A DNA stretch of 64,000 bases from CAZYJD01 sp964647785. Its GTDB lineage: Bacteria; Bacteroidota; Bacteroidia; NS11-12g; UBA9320. Under the pieces are notes generated by a model. That model did no database searches and was not told where the DNA came from. It was given only the letters and a program-made list of their open reading frames with translations. This document shows positions 1 through 8,527 of this stretch, piece after piece. A program made the translations under genes and the position numbers. Where the stretch lies: the NCBI GenBank assembly GCA_964647785.1, contig CAZYJD010000004.1, forward strand, positions 1 to 64,000, in the 5' to 3' direction. Position 1 is the first letter of the stretch. Every line of letters begins with the position of its first letter.

Positions 1-381
1 AATCAGATACTTATAAGCATACTTGAAACCAATTTCCGGACGAATTTTCCATTGATTGGGCCTTCTTTCACCCTTGTAAGAATGTTCCCGGTATGCTTGG
101 AATCCAATGAGAGGTGAAACATCTTTACTTAAATAGGCATGATGAAATCCAAGAGGGGTTAATTGCCCGCTGAAGCCCAATTGCTTTGAACCATAGGCAT
201 TGTAGCTTAAGCCAATTGAATGGGTTCTGTGAATACTAAAAAGCGTTATCCCCGTTTGTAAATTGCCTTGTTCTTTTGATATTTCAAAGCCATCGAGCTT
301 TACCCCGTAGAGCTGCCCAAAAGAATGGAGAGAGGATAGAGCAAGCCATGCAATAAATAGAATTTTGATTTGTTTTTTCAT
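1..381 (-). CDS. Secreted or outer-membrane protein, 3' end outside the window
   Basis: The reverse strand is open from an ATG at 381 to the window edge, so only the first 127 residues are visible. They begin with a clear signal peptide: MKKQIKI, a hydrophobic core, then a cleavage region ending in SFGQ. The mature part alternates polar and aromatic residues (for example LGFSGQLTPLGFHHAYL), as in Bacteroidota outer-membrane beta-barrels or surface proteins. No catalytic motif is visible and I do not recognise the family. The barrel reading is inference from composition only. No TAnnTTTG element is obvious directly upstream. Confidence 0.7.
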   Translation of the reverse strand, partial: MKKQIKILFIAWLALSSLHSFGQLYGVKLDGFEISKEQGNLQTGITLFSIHRTHSIGLSYNAYGSKQLGFSGQLTPLGFHHAYLSKDVSPLIGFQAYREHSYKGERRPNQWKIRPEIGFKYAYKYLI

Positions 382-733
382 TTGGTCTGGTATTTAAGCT
401 GTGTTGCAAAGAGGGCGAAATACCCTAGCGTCTTTTGTACTATGTGCGTAAGTCTCGTTTTGTGACTTTTTTTTTCATTTTTTTTTTCGAGGCCTACGGG
501 CTGCGGTAACATTTCCACCTCCCTTTCAATATGCCTCATCGTTTGAACCAAAATGAATCCCCTCATGTGCCCACAATTCGGGCGCATGCCCCTTCGAAAT
601 AATTTGTACCTTTCAACCTTTGTACGCCCATCCCATGCATGCACCGAATTCTCAAGCCATTGGAAGCCCCTTTCAAGCATGGCCCGCAGACCGTTCAATG
701 CACGGCCTTTTTGTGTAACATAAAAATGAGCAG
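382..733. other. Intergenic stretch without a supported gene
   Basis: About 350 bases separate the cut-off envelope gene from the HNH gene. They contain two adjacent poly-T runs near 467-487 and a GC-richer part after that. A reverse-strand frame at 378-698 is open but begins with TTG, is lysine-rich across the poly-T tracts and matches nothing I know. No promoter or terminator can be assigned with confidence. Confidence 0.4.
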
Positions 734-1144
734 ATGAAACGAATACTTTTTCTCATAAGCCTGATACTTCTGGTCTTTTCAGGCTTTTCTCAAAGCAGGT
801 ACATTTCTGAAACCACCAAGAAAATTGTGTACACCAGAGATCGAGGGGTGTGCAAATGCTGTGGAAGCGCCCAAAATCTGGAGTACGATCATATCACCCC
901 CTACTCATGTGGGGGAAATGGCCAGGTCTCTAACATTCAACTCTTGTGTCAAAGATGCAACCGGAGTAAATCCAACAGTTGTGTTTGTAAAATACACAAC
1001 AGGGTGGTTGGAACCAATTGCTGCCAGGGACAAAGCAAGAAAAAAAGCACCTCACCGGCCACCCAATGCACCGGCACCACCCAAAAAGGGGCGCGTTGCA
1101 AGAACAGAACTAAAAATGCCAGTGGCCGTTGCCACCTACACTAA
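734..1144 (+). CDS. Secreted HNH endonuclease-like protein with Cys-rich tail
   Basis: The protein has 136 residues. Residues 1-20 form a signal peptide (MKRILFLISL, ending FSQ), so it should be exported. Residues 40-80 carry an HNH-type core: the Cys pair C40/C43, D52-H53 followed by TP, N67, and the second Cys pair C72/C75. These fit a zinc-structured beta-beta-alpha-metal nuclease that cuts DNA. A Lys/Ser-rich linker (about 100-110) leads to a small tail with C112, C122, C133 and H136, spaced like a single zinc site. Similar short CxxxTxxGxRC...C..H tails occur on other Bacteroidota secreted proteins. The start is the ATG just after a short out-of-frame ATG at 726. Periplasmic or extracellular DNA degradation is the likely role, but that is inference. 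Confidence 0.72.
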   Translation: MKRILFLISLILLVFSGFSQSRYISETTKKIVYTRDRGVCKCCGSAQNLEYDHITPYSCGGNGQVSNIQLLCQRCNRSKSNSCVCKIHNRVVGTNCCQGQSKKKSTSPATQCTGTTQKGARCKNRTKNASGRCHLH

Positions 1145-1159
1145 CCCAATAGCAAAACA

Positions 1160-1402
1160 ATGAGTACGATACTTTTCGCCATCGACAGCCATGCCCAGGA
1201 AGTAGTGGTATCTGCGTCTGCAAAAGGAAGCAAAGAAATCCTGTTCAAAGAACGCATCAGCATGCAGGAGCATGAATTGCTGTATCAGGCGGTGACTACC
1301 TTGACTTTGATTGCATCAGCAGAAGTTTTGGATGTGCGGCTGTATAAAGCGATGGACAAGGTTTGCCAGTCGATTTATGATGCCTATTGCCAGTTGAGAT
1401 AG
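1160..1402 (+). CDS. Small hypothetical protein
   Basis: This 80-residue frame starts 15 bases after the HNH gene stops and could be co-transcribed with it. The product is mixed alpha/beta, soluble and slightly acidic, with no signal peptide and no motif I recognise. The sequence looks protein-like: balanced composition and a predicted strand-turn-strand (residues 14-30) followed by helices. Its place right behind the HNH gene would fit a partner protein, but nothing in the sequence shows that. Confidence 0.5.
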   Translation: MSTILFAIDSHAQEVVVSASAKGSKEILFKERISMQEHELLYQAVTTLTLIASAEVLDVRLYKAMDKVCQSIYDAYCQLR

Positions 1403-1470
1403 GCGAACATTGAATAATCTTCAAACAATCATGCCTTGAATGGGGTTTAGTGAGCTTAGTACTTTTACTC

Positions 1471-2880
1471 ATGACGCATGTTTCACTTCCCTACCACCAG
1501 GTAGGCATTGGCCAAATTGGCTTTTACATTCCCCAATCGTATGTCGATATTCATGAACTGGCCCATGCCAGGGGCATTGTTCCGGAGAAACTCACCAAAG
1601 GGTTGGGCCTCAGGAACATGGCGGTTTGCACGGCAGAAGAAAGCATGGATGTACTCATTGCCAATGCGCTGGAAGATTTGTGGAGGCATGCGGCAAAGGC
1701 AGGCGAAGACATGGATGCCTTTCTGAAAACCGTAGACCGCATATACCTCGGCACCGAAAGCGCCATGGATGCGGCCAAGCCAACGGTTACCTATGCCCTC
1801 CATCGCCTGTCGACACGTCATGATTTTGATGCCTCGCACCTGGATGTGGTGGACCTCACCTTTGCTTGTGTGGGCGCAGTGGATGCCTTGCAAAATTGCA
1901 TCGATTACGTGCGCCTGAACCCCGACCGAAAGTGCATCGTGCTGGCCGCAGATATTGCCAAATACGATTTGAACAGCGGTGGGGAATATACCCAAGGGGC
2001 CGGCGCCATGGCCTGCTTGATTGAAACCAATCCATCCTTGATTGATTACGCCTCCACCCTCGGGGTGGACACCAAAGCCGATTTCGATTTTTACAAACCT
2101 TATTTGAAGTTCAGCAAAAACGGGCTTGCCGAAGAACTCACTTCCCTTTTGTCGCTTTCAGCAGAAGCCCGCGAAAAATTGAACGCTTGGCTGCAGCCGG
2201 GTGAATCGCCCAAGGATGGCAAAGGCAACGAAGGCGCCATTGGGGGCTTGCGAGATATCCCGGGTGATTATTTCCCTGTTCTAAGGAAAGAACCCGTTTA
2301 CAATGGCGCTTACTCCAATGCCTGTTACCGCGATCGGATGGATGGGGCCTTGGGCAGGTTTTTGGATAAAAGCGGCGCCGATTTGCAGCAATTTGATGGC
2401 TGGGTATTTCACCTGCCGTTCTGCTATCAGGGCAGAAAAATAGCGGTGAACTTTTGGTACGATCGCATGCTGAAAGCACAGCCCGATCTGTTGCAGCAAA
2501 TGCCTGACCTAAGTGAAGCGCCCGAAACCGATTCAAAAGAATTTGGGCTTTGGTTGAAAGGCCTGTCAAAAACCGAGGCCTACCAAAACTTTGTGGAGGA
2601 GAAAATTGCCCCGGGTGAGTGGCTCTCGGCCGAGTTGGGCAATATGTACACCGCCTCCATTTTCTTTTCCCTCATGAGCTTTGTTGCACAGTCTGAGTCC
2701 GAATCGATGGAAATTCTTCAAATGGCGTACGGATCAGGATCGAAATCGAAAGTGATGGCCGCCCGTTGTACCGCCAAGGCCGAACTGCGCCAAGCGCTGC
2801 GACAAAGGTTTCAAAAAGCGCTGGATGAGCGAGTGAAACTGAGCATTGAAGACTACGAGCGCATCCACAAGGCTTTCTAG
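1471..2880 (+). CDS. mvaS: Hydroxymethylglutaryl-CoA synthase
   Basis: The product condenses acetyl-CoA with acetoacetyl-CoA to HMG-CoA, the committed entry to the mevalonate route of isoprenoid synthesis, in the cytoplasm. It is 469 residues long, closer to the long HMG-CoA synthases than to the roughly 390-residue Firmicutes form. The N-terminal half has the thiolase-fold opening VGIGQIGFYIPQ. The catalytic Cys lies in DLTFACVGAV, and the active-site His in VFHLPFCYQGRK. A C-terminal GSGSKS motif matches the family. A GTG at 1450 is in frame, but the ATG at 1471 is preferred because homologues begin close to the VGIG strand. A near-consensus promoter, TACTTTTA, lies at 1460-1467, only 3 nt before this ATG. 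Confidence 0.9.
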   Translation: MTHVSLPYHQVGIGQIGFYIPQSYVDIHELAHARGIVPEKLTKGLGLRNMAVCTAEESMDVLIANALEDLWRHAAKAGEDMDAFLKTVDRIYLGTESAMDAAKPTVTYALHRLSTRHDFDASHLDVVDLTFACVGAVDALQNCIDYVRLNPDRKCIVLAADIAKYDLNSGGEYTQGAGAMACLIETNPSLIDYASTLGVDTKADFDFYKPYLKFSKNGLAEELTSLLSLSAEAREKLNAWLQPGESPKDGKGNEGAIGGLRDIPGDYFPVLRKEPVYNGAYSNACYRDRMDGALGRFLDKSGADLQQFDGWVFHLPFCYQGRKIAVNFWYDRMLKAQPDLLQQMPDLSEAPETDSKEFGLWLKGLSKTEAYQNFVEEKIAPGEWLSAELGNMYTASIFFSLMSFVAQSESESMEILQMAYGSGSKSKVMAARCTAKAELRQALRQRFQKALDERVKLSIEDYERIHKAF

Positions 2881-2953
2881 CCGTCTTATCTTTTTGCATT
2901 CGCAAGTGGTGCCTGTTTCGTGGCATTGCTTTTGCCTATGTTTGCAAGTGCGC

Positions 2954-5900
2954 ATGATGAGAATTCTGTTACTGCTGCCCTGGCTTGCTTTGCTTCAGGC
3001 ATTTCAGCTTTATGGCCAATCGTCTTCTCCGGTTTATCAAATGAACATTCCGGCCGAATGGCCGCAATCCCTCGCCGCTTCTGCCAACATCACCCAAGCC
3101 TTGTTTGAACAATTGGCGGATGACATTGTGGACAAAGCCAAATCGGCCGATGTGCTTGGCGAAGGAGAAGGCCATATCGTCATTCCCCGCTCATCGGCAG
3201 AACTGCTCAACGGCCCATCGCGAATTACGGAGGTGGCCTTTAGCAATGCCGGCGCCTATTTCATGGTGCAGGCTTCTTTCCCCAATAAACGCGATGCTTT
3301 TTGTTACTTGTTCAATACCAATAGCGGTGCTTGTGAGCAGGTGTTGAAGGACGTGCGACAGTGGGCCTTCAGCAACGATGACCGCTTTTTGCTGGTTACG
3401 CATGCCCACAAATGGTCGGTGTACCAATTGCCCGATGGCCGCGAAATTTTTAGAAGGCCCTACGCCCAGGAATATTACAGCAATGGCTATGTGGATCAAC
3501 AAATCATTCCCTTGGGAAACGAGCGCTTCCTCATCAGAGAGTCGAACGACGAAATGGGGAACCATGCCTACCTCTATAACTTGCAACAAAATGCCATTCA
3601 GCACCATTTTGATTTTGGGGAAGAACGCCCCCACAACATCATGCTGAAAGGTCCTTATTTGGCGCTGACCACCACAGAAAATATTGCCAGGGATGGCCGT
3701 TTGCTTTTGTATGACCTGGACGAAAACAAAGAAAAAATCCATCTCAAAGAGGCCCTGTTCTTAGCTTGGGCACAGCATTCCGATAAGTTTTTGTTTCACG
3801 ATCTCAAAAGCCGTGAGATTTTTGAATTCGATCTTGAAAAAAAGAAAAAAACCAAGCGCATTGAGGCGCAATACGTTGGCAAGGTGTCGTACCTCCACAA
3901 TGATTCCATGATTTTGGTCGACCCCCAAGCGTATTCATTCGATGAGGGGAGAATCAAAATTTACGATGCCCAAAATGGCAAACGCCTGCGCGAAATAGCG
4001 GGTTCATCTTCCGAATTTGTGGAGCTGCATGCCGAGTATTTTGTGATAAAACGTTTTTCTGCCGGCGAGTATGTGCCTGCATTGCTGCGAACGCAAGACT
4101 TCAAGGAGGTGATGGCCATGGAAAGAAAAGACAAGATGCACCTAAGCAAAAGCGGTCGCTACCTCACCCTGGAGCAGGACAAGAGCAATTTGTATAGCTA
4201 CAACCGCTTTTCCATCATCGATCTCAAAACCTCCAGGCAGCTGCTGAAGTTCAGCGACAGGATTGTGCCCCATGCCTTTGAAGAAGAAAAGGGCATCATC
4301 ATTCACATCCGCGATGGGGTGCTGCATTTTTATCGGCCGGGCGAACAAGAGGCTGCCCTCATGCTGGCCGTGAATGATGAAGGCTGGCTGTGTTTCGATC
4401 GGGCTGGTCGTTACGATTGTTCGCGCTCCTTTGCCGATCGCATCTACTTCAGTTGCACGGCTTATGATTACAACAGCCAGGCTTGGCCGGTTTCGCGCTA
4501 CAACCGGCAAATGCACCAAGCGGCCTTGTGGGAGAAAGTTTGGCATCCGCAGGGCAAAGCGCTGAACGCCCCTGAAATGAAAGCTTGCCAGCACCGGGAG
4601 ATCACCTCCATGGGCACCCATCTTAGCAAAAGCGACGATCTCTTCCTTTGGGCATCGCTAGAGCAGCACGAAATGGCTTCGGTAAACTTTGTGGTTGATT
4701 CGGAAGAAGGCATCATCGATTTTGGCAACTTTTCAGGCAAACCGGTTACGGTGCACAAATCGGAGATCTTGTTTCAATGCGATGTGTGGAATGAAAGCAA
4801 CAGTGCCTTGCTGTTTTCTTATTATGCCGATCATTTCGGCGGCTATCTGGCTTTGGCCCCCGATGGCTATTTTTCGCAATCGGCCAATTTCAAGGGCCGT
4901 GTGGCTTTATCCATCGAAGGGGAAATTTACGATATGCTGCAGCTGTTCGACCGCTTTTACCGGCCCGATATCATCGAGGGGATGTTGGTGAATACAGAAT
5001 TTTCCAACCGACCCAAGAACAACATCACAAGGGGGGTGCAAACGCCGCCTCGGATCGAATTGCTTTTACTGGACAACGGAAACGATAGAGGAGCCAAAGT
5101 GGGTGCATTGAAAGGCAATGGCCCCCTTGCCCTGCAACTGAAGGCCCTCAATGAAGGGGGCGGAATCAAAGCTTTGCGCTTGCAGAACAACGGCAAATTG
5201 ATCTGGGAGTTTACCGCTTCCGATGAAGATGCCGACAGCCTTGTACACAGCTTAACCATCGCCCCACTCCCGGGCAAAAACTACCTGGAACTCATTGGCT
5301 TGAGCAGCGATGGCACCGAATCGAAGCCCATCCACCTCATTTATGAAAACGCGGGACAGGAGGCATTGCGCAAACCCGCACTTCACGTCCTTTCCATAGG
5401 CATCAATGCGTACCAGAACAAAAATTATCAGCTGCAATACTGCGTAAACGACATGCGCGAATTCACCGATTCCCTTGCCGCCATTTCAGCGGCATTGTTC
5501 GAAAAAGTGGAGGTGAAAAGCCTGGAGGATGCAGACGCCACCCGCGAGAACATTTTGGCGGCGCTGGATGAAATTAGCCAAGCAGCCCGTCCGGAGGATG
5601 TGTTCGTGTTCTACTTTGCCGGTCATGGCATTGCCCTCGAAAAAAACCTTGGCAGCGAGTTTTACTTCATTGCCCACGAAGTAACCCAAATGACCGATCC
5701 GGAAAATTGTGCATTGCATGGCATTTCGGGTGTGGAGTTGCAGGAAAAGTTGCGATCCATCCCCGCCACCAAACAGATTTCTTTCATCGATGCGTGCAAC
5801 TCCGGCGCACTGGCAGCGCAGTTTTCCTTACGGGGACCCAAAATCGAAAAAAGCATTGCCCAATTATCGCGCTCAACAGGATCGGCGGTTTACGCTTCCA

Positions 5901-6145
5901 CCACCTCTGAGCAATATGCGGCTGAATACAAAGAGATTGGCCACGGCGTGTTCACCTATGTGCTGCTCGATGCACTCAGCGGTGCAACTTCATCGCAAAA
6001 TTGCGAGGTGACAGCAGCCGGCCTCAAGCAACACATCGACGGCAGAATCCCCGAATTGATTGAACAGCTCAAAGGCAATCGGCAGTACCCCATCACCTTC
6101 CTTTTCGGACAGGATTTTCCCATTGGCCTGCGCTGCCGGGAATGA
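2954..6145 (+). CDS. Secreted caspase-like (C14) protease with N-terminal beta-propeller
   Basis: This is a 1063-residue exported protein. Residues 1-21 are a signal peptide (MMRILLLLPWLALL, ending YGQ). Residues about 60-700 contain repeated beta-rich segments typical of a WD40 or TolB-like propeller, such as the stretch around VAFSNAGAYFMVQASF. A Bacteroidota-type caspase domain covers about 808-1060. It has the strand LSIGINAYQNKNYQLQYC, the catalytic His891 in YFAGHG and the nucleophile Cys948 in FIDACNSGAL. Both catalytic residues are present, so activity is expected, with preference for Arg/Lys or Asp unknown. The start at 2954 (tandem ATGs) is chosen because it opens the signal peptide; a GTG/ATG extension into the HMG-CoA synthase gene is unlikely. 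No T9SS tail is visible. Confidence 0.85.
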   Translation: MMRILLLLPWLALLQAFQLYGQSSSPVYQMNIPAEWPQSLAASANITQALFEQLADDIVDKAKSADVLGEGEGHIVIPRSSAELLNGPSRITEVAFSNAGAYFMVQASFPNKRDAFCYLFNTNSGACEQVLKDVRQWAFSNDDRFLLVTHAHKWSVYQLPDGREIFRRPYAQEYYSNGYVDQQIIPLGNERFLIRESNDEMGNHAYLYNLQQNAIQHHFDFGEERPHNIMLKGPYLALTTTENIARDGRLLLYDLDENKEKIHLKEALFLAWAQHSDKFLFHDLKSREIFEFDLEKKKKTKRIEAQYVGKVSYLHNDSMILVDPQAYSFDEGRIKIYDAQNGKRLREIAGSSSEFVELHAEYFVIKRFSAGEYVPALLRTQDFKEVMAMERKDKMHLSKSGRYLTLEQDKSNLYSYNRFSIIDLKTSRQLLKFSDRIVPHAFEEEKGIIIHIRDGVLHFYRPGEQEAALMLAVNDEGWLCFDRAGRYDCSRSFADRIYFSCTAYDYNSQAWPVSRYNRQMHQAALWEKVWHPQGKALNAPEMKACQHREITSMGTHLSKSDDLFLWASLEQHEMASVNFVVDSEEGIIDFGNFSGKPVTVHKSEILFQCDVWNESNSALLFSYYADHFGGYLALAPDGYFSQSANFKGRVALSIEGEIYDMLQLFDRFYRPDIIEGMLVNTEFSNRPKNNITRGVQTPPRIELLLLDNGNDRGAKVGALKGNGPLALQLKALNEGGGIKALRLQNNGKLIWEFTASDEDADSLVHSLTIAPLPGKNYLELIGLSSDGTESKPIHLIYENAGQEALRKPALHVLSIGINAYQNKNYQLQYCVNDMREFTDSLAAISAALFEKVEVKSLEDADATRENILAALDEISQAARPEDVFVFYFAGHGIALEKNLGSEFYFIAHEVTQMTDPENCALHGISGVELQEKLRSIPATKQISFIDACNSGALAAQFSLRGPKIEKSIAQLSRSTGSAVYASTTSEQYAAEYKEIGHGVFTYVLLDALSGATSSQNCEVTAAGLKQHIDGRIPELIEQLKGNRQYPITFLFGQDFPIGLRCRE

Positions 6146-6152
6146 TTCTGCA

Positions 6153-6186
6153 AAAAAAAAGGGAACCCAATCAGTCCCCCTTTTTA
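6153..6186. terminator. Bidirectional hairpin terminator
   Basis: A run of A, then AAGGG, about 13 nt of loop, then CCCCTTTTT form a hairpin with T tracts on both strands. It lies between the convergent caspase-like gene and M2 peptidase gene and can end both transcripts. Confidence 0.65.
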
Positions 6187-8001
6187 TTAAGCTTTTTCAG
6201 CCAAGGTGTGCACCCGGCCTTCATTTTCTTTCTTGAGCCACTCCATGAGCGGGGAGAAATAATCCACCATTGCTTTGGCGCTCATTTCGGTGTTGAGGTG
6301 TTTCTTCAGGTGATCGCGCCAGTCGCAATTGGCGCCGTCTTTCATCAGCGCTTGGAGAAAAGCGCCTGTTTCCTTGCTGCCGTAGTAATTGGTGGCATGC
6401 GGGTCTTGTTTCAGGATGTTTTTGGCGATGTGATCGTGAAACTGAAACAGCAGCACATTGCTTAGTGCGTAATCGTAGTATTGTGCAGCATCGTTGTTGA
6501 TGTGGGTCTTGGAGGCGGCATCACAGAATTCTTCTCCGCGTTCGATGGGGGGCACAATGCCTTGGTATTTTTTCTTCAACTCCCACCAGCGCGCGTTGAA
6601 AGCCCCTTGGTCCAGTCCACCGGCATACAAATCGTATTCAAACTCGGTCATCACACCGGCGCCCCAAGGAATGAGCACAATGTAATCGAGGGCTTCTTTT
6701 AACATCAATTGGGTTTGGTCGAGCTCGGTGCCTTTGGGCATCAACCCAACGTGTTCGAGGAAAGGCTGCTGCATGCTGGCCATGCCAATGAGGGTGCCCA
6801 TGGCTTCGTGATAAGCGCGGTTGGCTCCTCCGCGAAGAATGATGGGAACACTGTCGTTGGTGTAGGTCATGTAGTAATAGATATGCCCGAGTTCGTGCAG
6901 CACCGTGCCCCACCAACGCGTGTTGGGTTCCACACTCATGAGGGAGCGCACATCTTGGCCGTTGTCCATGTGCCATGCGCTGGCGTGGTTGTTTTTCTTG
7001 TAGGGCGCATTGGCCGGCAAGGGGTACAAACTGCTTTTTTCATAGAAACTGGCAGGCAATGCTGGAAAGCCCAGACTCATCCAGAATTTCTCCCCTTCTT
7101 TCACCACCCATTCGGCATCGTATTGGGCGAGGGAAGCATCGAGGTTGAACCCTTCGGCCTCCACCATGGCGCTCCATTCTTGTCCCCAGCGGTTGGGAAG
7201 CCAATGTGCGGGCAGATATTCCGGCACTTCCTGGCCGTATTTTTCAGCCAGTTCATAGCGTGCCCAGGTGTGAAGCTCGCGGTAGAGTGGCCACACATCT
7301 TGAATCATTTGGCGGGTAACCTGCATCATTTCATCAGAAGAATAGCCGTAATCGCTCACCTGATAGGCGAAGTAATCTTTGTAATCCAGCGCTTGTACGC
7401 TTTCGTTGCGCAGTTTTCTAAGCTCTGCCAAACCGCCTTTGAGCACCTTGCCCACGTCTTTGCTGGCTTCCCAGGCCTTGAGTCTCACTGCCAGATCGCT
7501 GCTGTTTTCGAGCAGTGAATCGATTTGGTTGGGGCTTACGCTTTGGCCATCCATTTGAAAGTCGAAGCCAAACAAGGCTTTGGTTTGGCTGTTCTCGGCC
7601 TTGATTTTTGCTTTGACGATATCGGCTACCGTTTGGGGGCTTCCGCCTGCGTTGTAAAGGATGGCTCTGAGTTGGCGCAACTGTACTTCACTGAGTTTGT
7701 CGCTGTGTTGCAGAAAATAGCGCGCTTTTTCAATGTTCTCGGCACTGCCGGTAAAGGCCACCATGGCTTCTTCGGCTTGTTGGGCTTCTTGCTCGGTGAG
7801 CGTATCGCCTTCGAGGATGTAGGTGTTCAGTTTCCACTGGGCTTCTGCGGCCGGAATGAGCAGTTGTTGGTACGCTTCATTGTAGGCTTGTAGAAAGGTA
7901 TCGGCTTCTGCCGCAATGTTGTTCTCCGCCTCTTTCTTGGGCGTGCAGGCAGTATTTCCAATCAAGAAAGTTGCCAGCAACAAGTAAATGGTCTTTTTCA
8001 T
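6187..8001 (-). CDS. M2 family (ACE-like) peptidase, lipoprotein
   Basis: The 604-residue product resembles peptidyl-dipeptidases of the angiotensin-converting enzyme family, which remove C-terminal dipeptides. It carries a lipoprotein signal peptide ending at Cys19 (IGNTAC), so it should be anchored in the envelope. The zinc motif HELGH lies at about residues 366-370 and is followed by the glutamate ligand region YHEAMG. Aromatic-rich helices such as WARYELAEKYGQ are typical for the family. The length matches bacterial members with one catalytic domain. A TATATTCG element, one mismatch from the -7 consensus, lies 4 nt before the ATG. Peptide scavenging is the likely role. Confidence 0.87.
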   Translation of the reverse strand: MKKTIYLLLATFLIGNTACTPKKEAENNIAAEADTFLQAYNEAYQQLLIPAAEAQWKLNTYILEGDTLTEQEAQQAEEAMVAFTGSAENIEKARYFLQHSDKLSEVQLRQLRAILYNAGGSPQTVADIVKAKIKAENSQTKALFGFDFQMDGQSVSPNQIDSLLENSSDLAVRLKAWEASKDVGKVLKGGLAELRKLRNESVQALDYKDYFAYQVSDYGYSSDEMMQVTRQMIQDVWPLYRELHTWARYELAEKYGQEVPEYLPAHWLPNRWGQEWSAMVEAEGFNLDASLAQYDAEWVVKEGEKFWMSLGFPALPASFYEKSSLYPLPANAPYKKNNHASAWHMDNGQDVRSLMSVEPNTRWWGTVLHELGHIYYYMTYTNDSVPIILRGGANRAYHEAMGTLIGMASMQQPFLEHVGLMPKGTELDQTQLMLKEALDYIVLIPWGAGVMTEFEYDLYAGGLDQGAFNARWWELKKKYQGIVPPIERGEEFCDAASKTHINNDAAQYYDYALSNVLLFQFHDHIAKNILKQDPHATNYYGSKETGAFLQALMKDGANCDWRDHLKKHLNTEMSAKAMVDYFSPLMEWLKKENEGRVHTLAEKA

Positions 8002-8086
8002 GGAGCGAATATATTGCTCATCGCATGAATAAGCTTACTTGAGAAAAAAGGGAAAGCCGAAATACATGCGCTGGTTGGACGACCAG

Positions 8087-8527
8087 CTAAAATACGAAAG
8101 GAATCATGCGCCAAGTGCGTTTCTGGTAGTCGTTGTAACCTTCGAACACATCGGCCAGCAATTGCTCTTCCCTGAATATTTTCATCAGCAATACCACCAG
8201 CAGCAAAGTGTAAACCAACGATCGGGCAAGGCTGAATTGATCGGCCAGTTGGGCGGCGTAAAAGAGCAAGAGCGATAAATACATGGGGTTGCGCAGCCAG
8301 CGGTAGGGGCCAGAGGTTACAAATTCTGCACTTTCTTTGGGTTCGGGGAAAATGCTCACATTGGGCAAACGCATGGCCAACAAGGCCCAGGCACCCAATA
8401 CAAGCGCCGCGATTTGCACCGCCAGTAAATAGGGGGTTGCGGCGAAAATATTGCCATTCAGCAGCAGCCATGCCATGCTGAAGAATTGCAGATACACCAA
8501 TATTTGGCTGTGTATTTTTAAGTTCAT
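8087..8527 (-). CDS. Isoprenylcysteine/phospholipid methyltransferase-like membrane protein
   Basis: The protein has 146 residues and about four membrane helices. Near residues 85-95 it has the motif SGPYRWLRNPMYLS. This G-x-Y-r-x-x-R-(H/N)-P-x-Y signature marks the S-adenosylmethionine-binding methyltransferases of the ICMT/PEMT superfamily. The start is the ATG at 8527, which overlaps the stop of the upstream papain-like gene as ATGA, so translation is probably coupled. The C-terminus YQKRTWRMIPFVF is usual for this group. The substrate cannot be read from sequence; a lipid or a small hydrophobic molecule is likely. Confidence 0.75.
   Translation of the reverse strand: MNLKIHSQILVYLQFFSMAWLLLNGNIFAATPYLLAVQIAALVLGAWALLAMRLPNVSIFPEPKESAEFVTSGPYRWLRNPMYLSLLLFYAAQLADQFSLARSLVYTLLLVVLLMKIFREEQLLADVFEGYNDYQKRTWRMIPFVF

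Noticed and set aside
378..698. Reverse-strand frame of 106 codons before the first gene
   Set aside because: It begins with TTG, crosses two poly-T tracts as a lysine run, overlaps the start of the envelope gene and matches no known family. It may be a remnant, but coding use cannot be supported.
6709..7518. Forward frame of 269 codons opposite the M2 peptidase gene
   Set aside because: The M2 gene on the other strand has full catalytic motifs and a lipoprotein signal, so this frame is its shadow.
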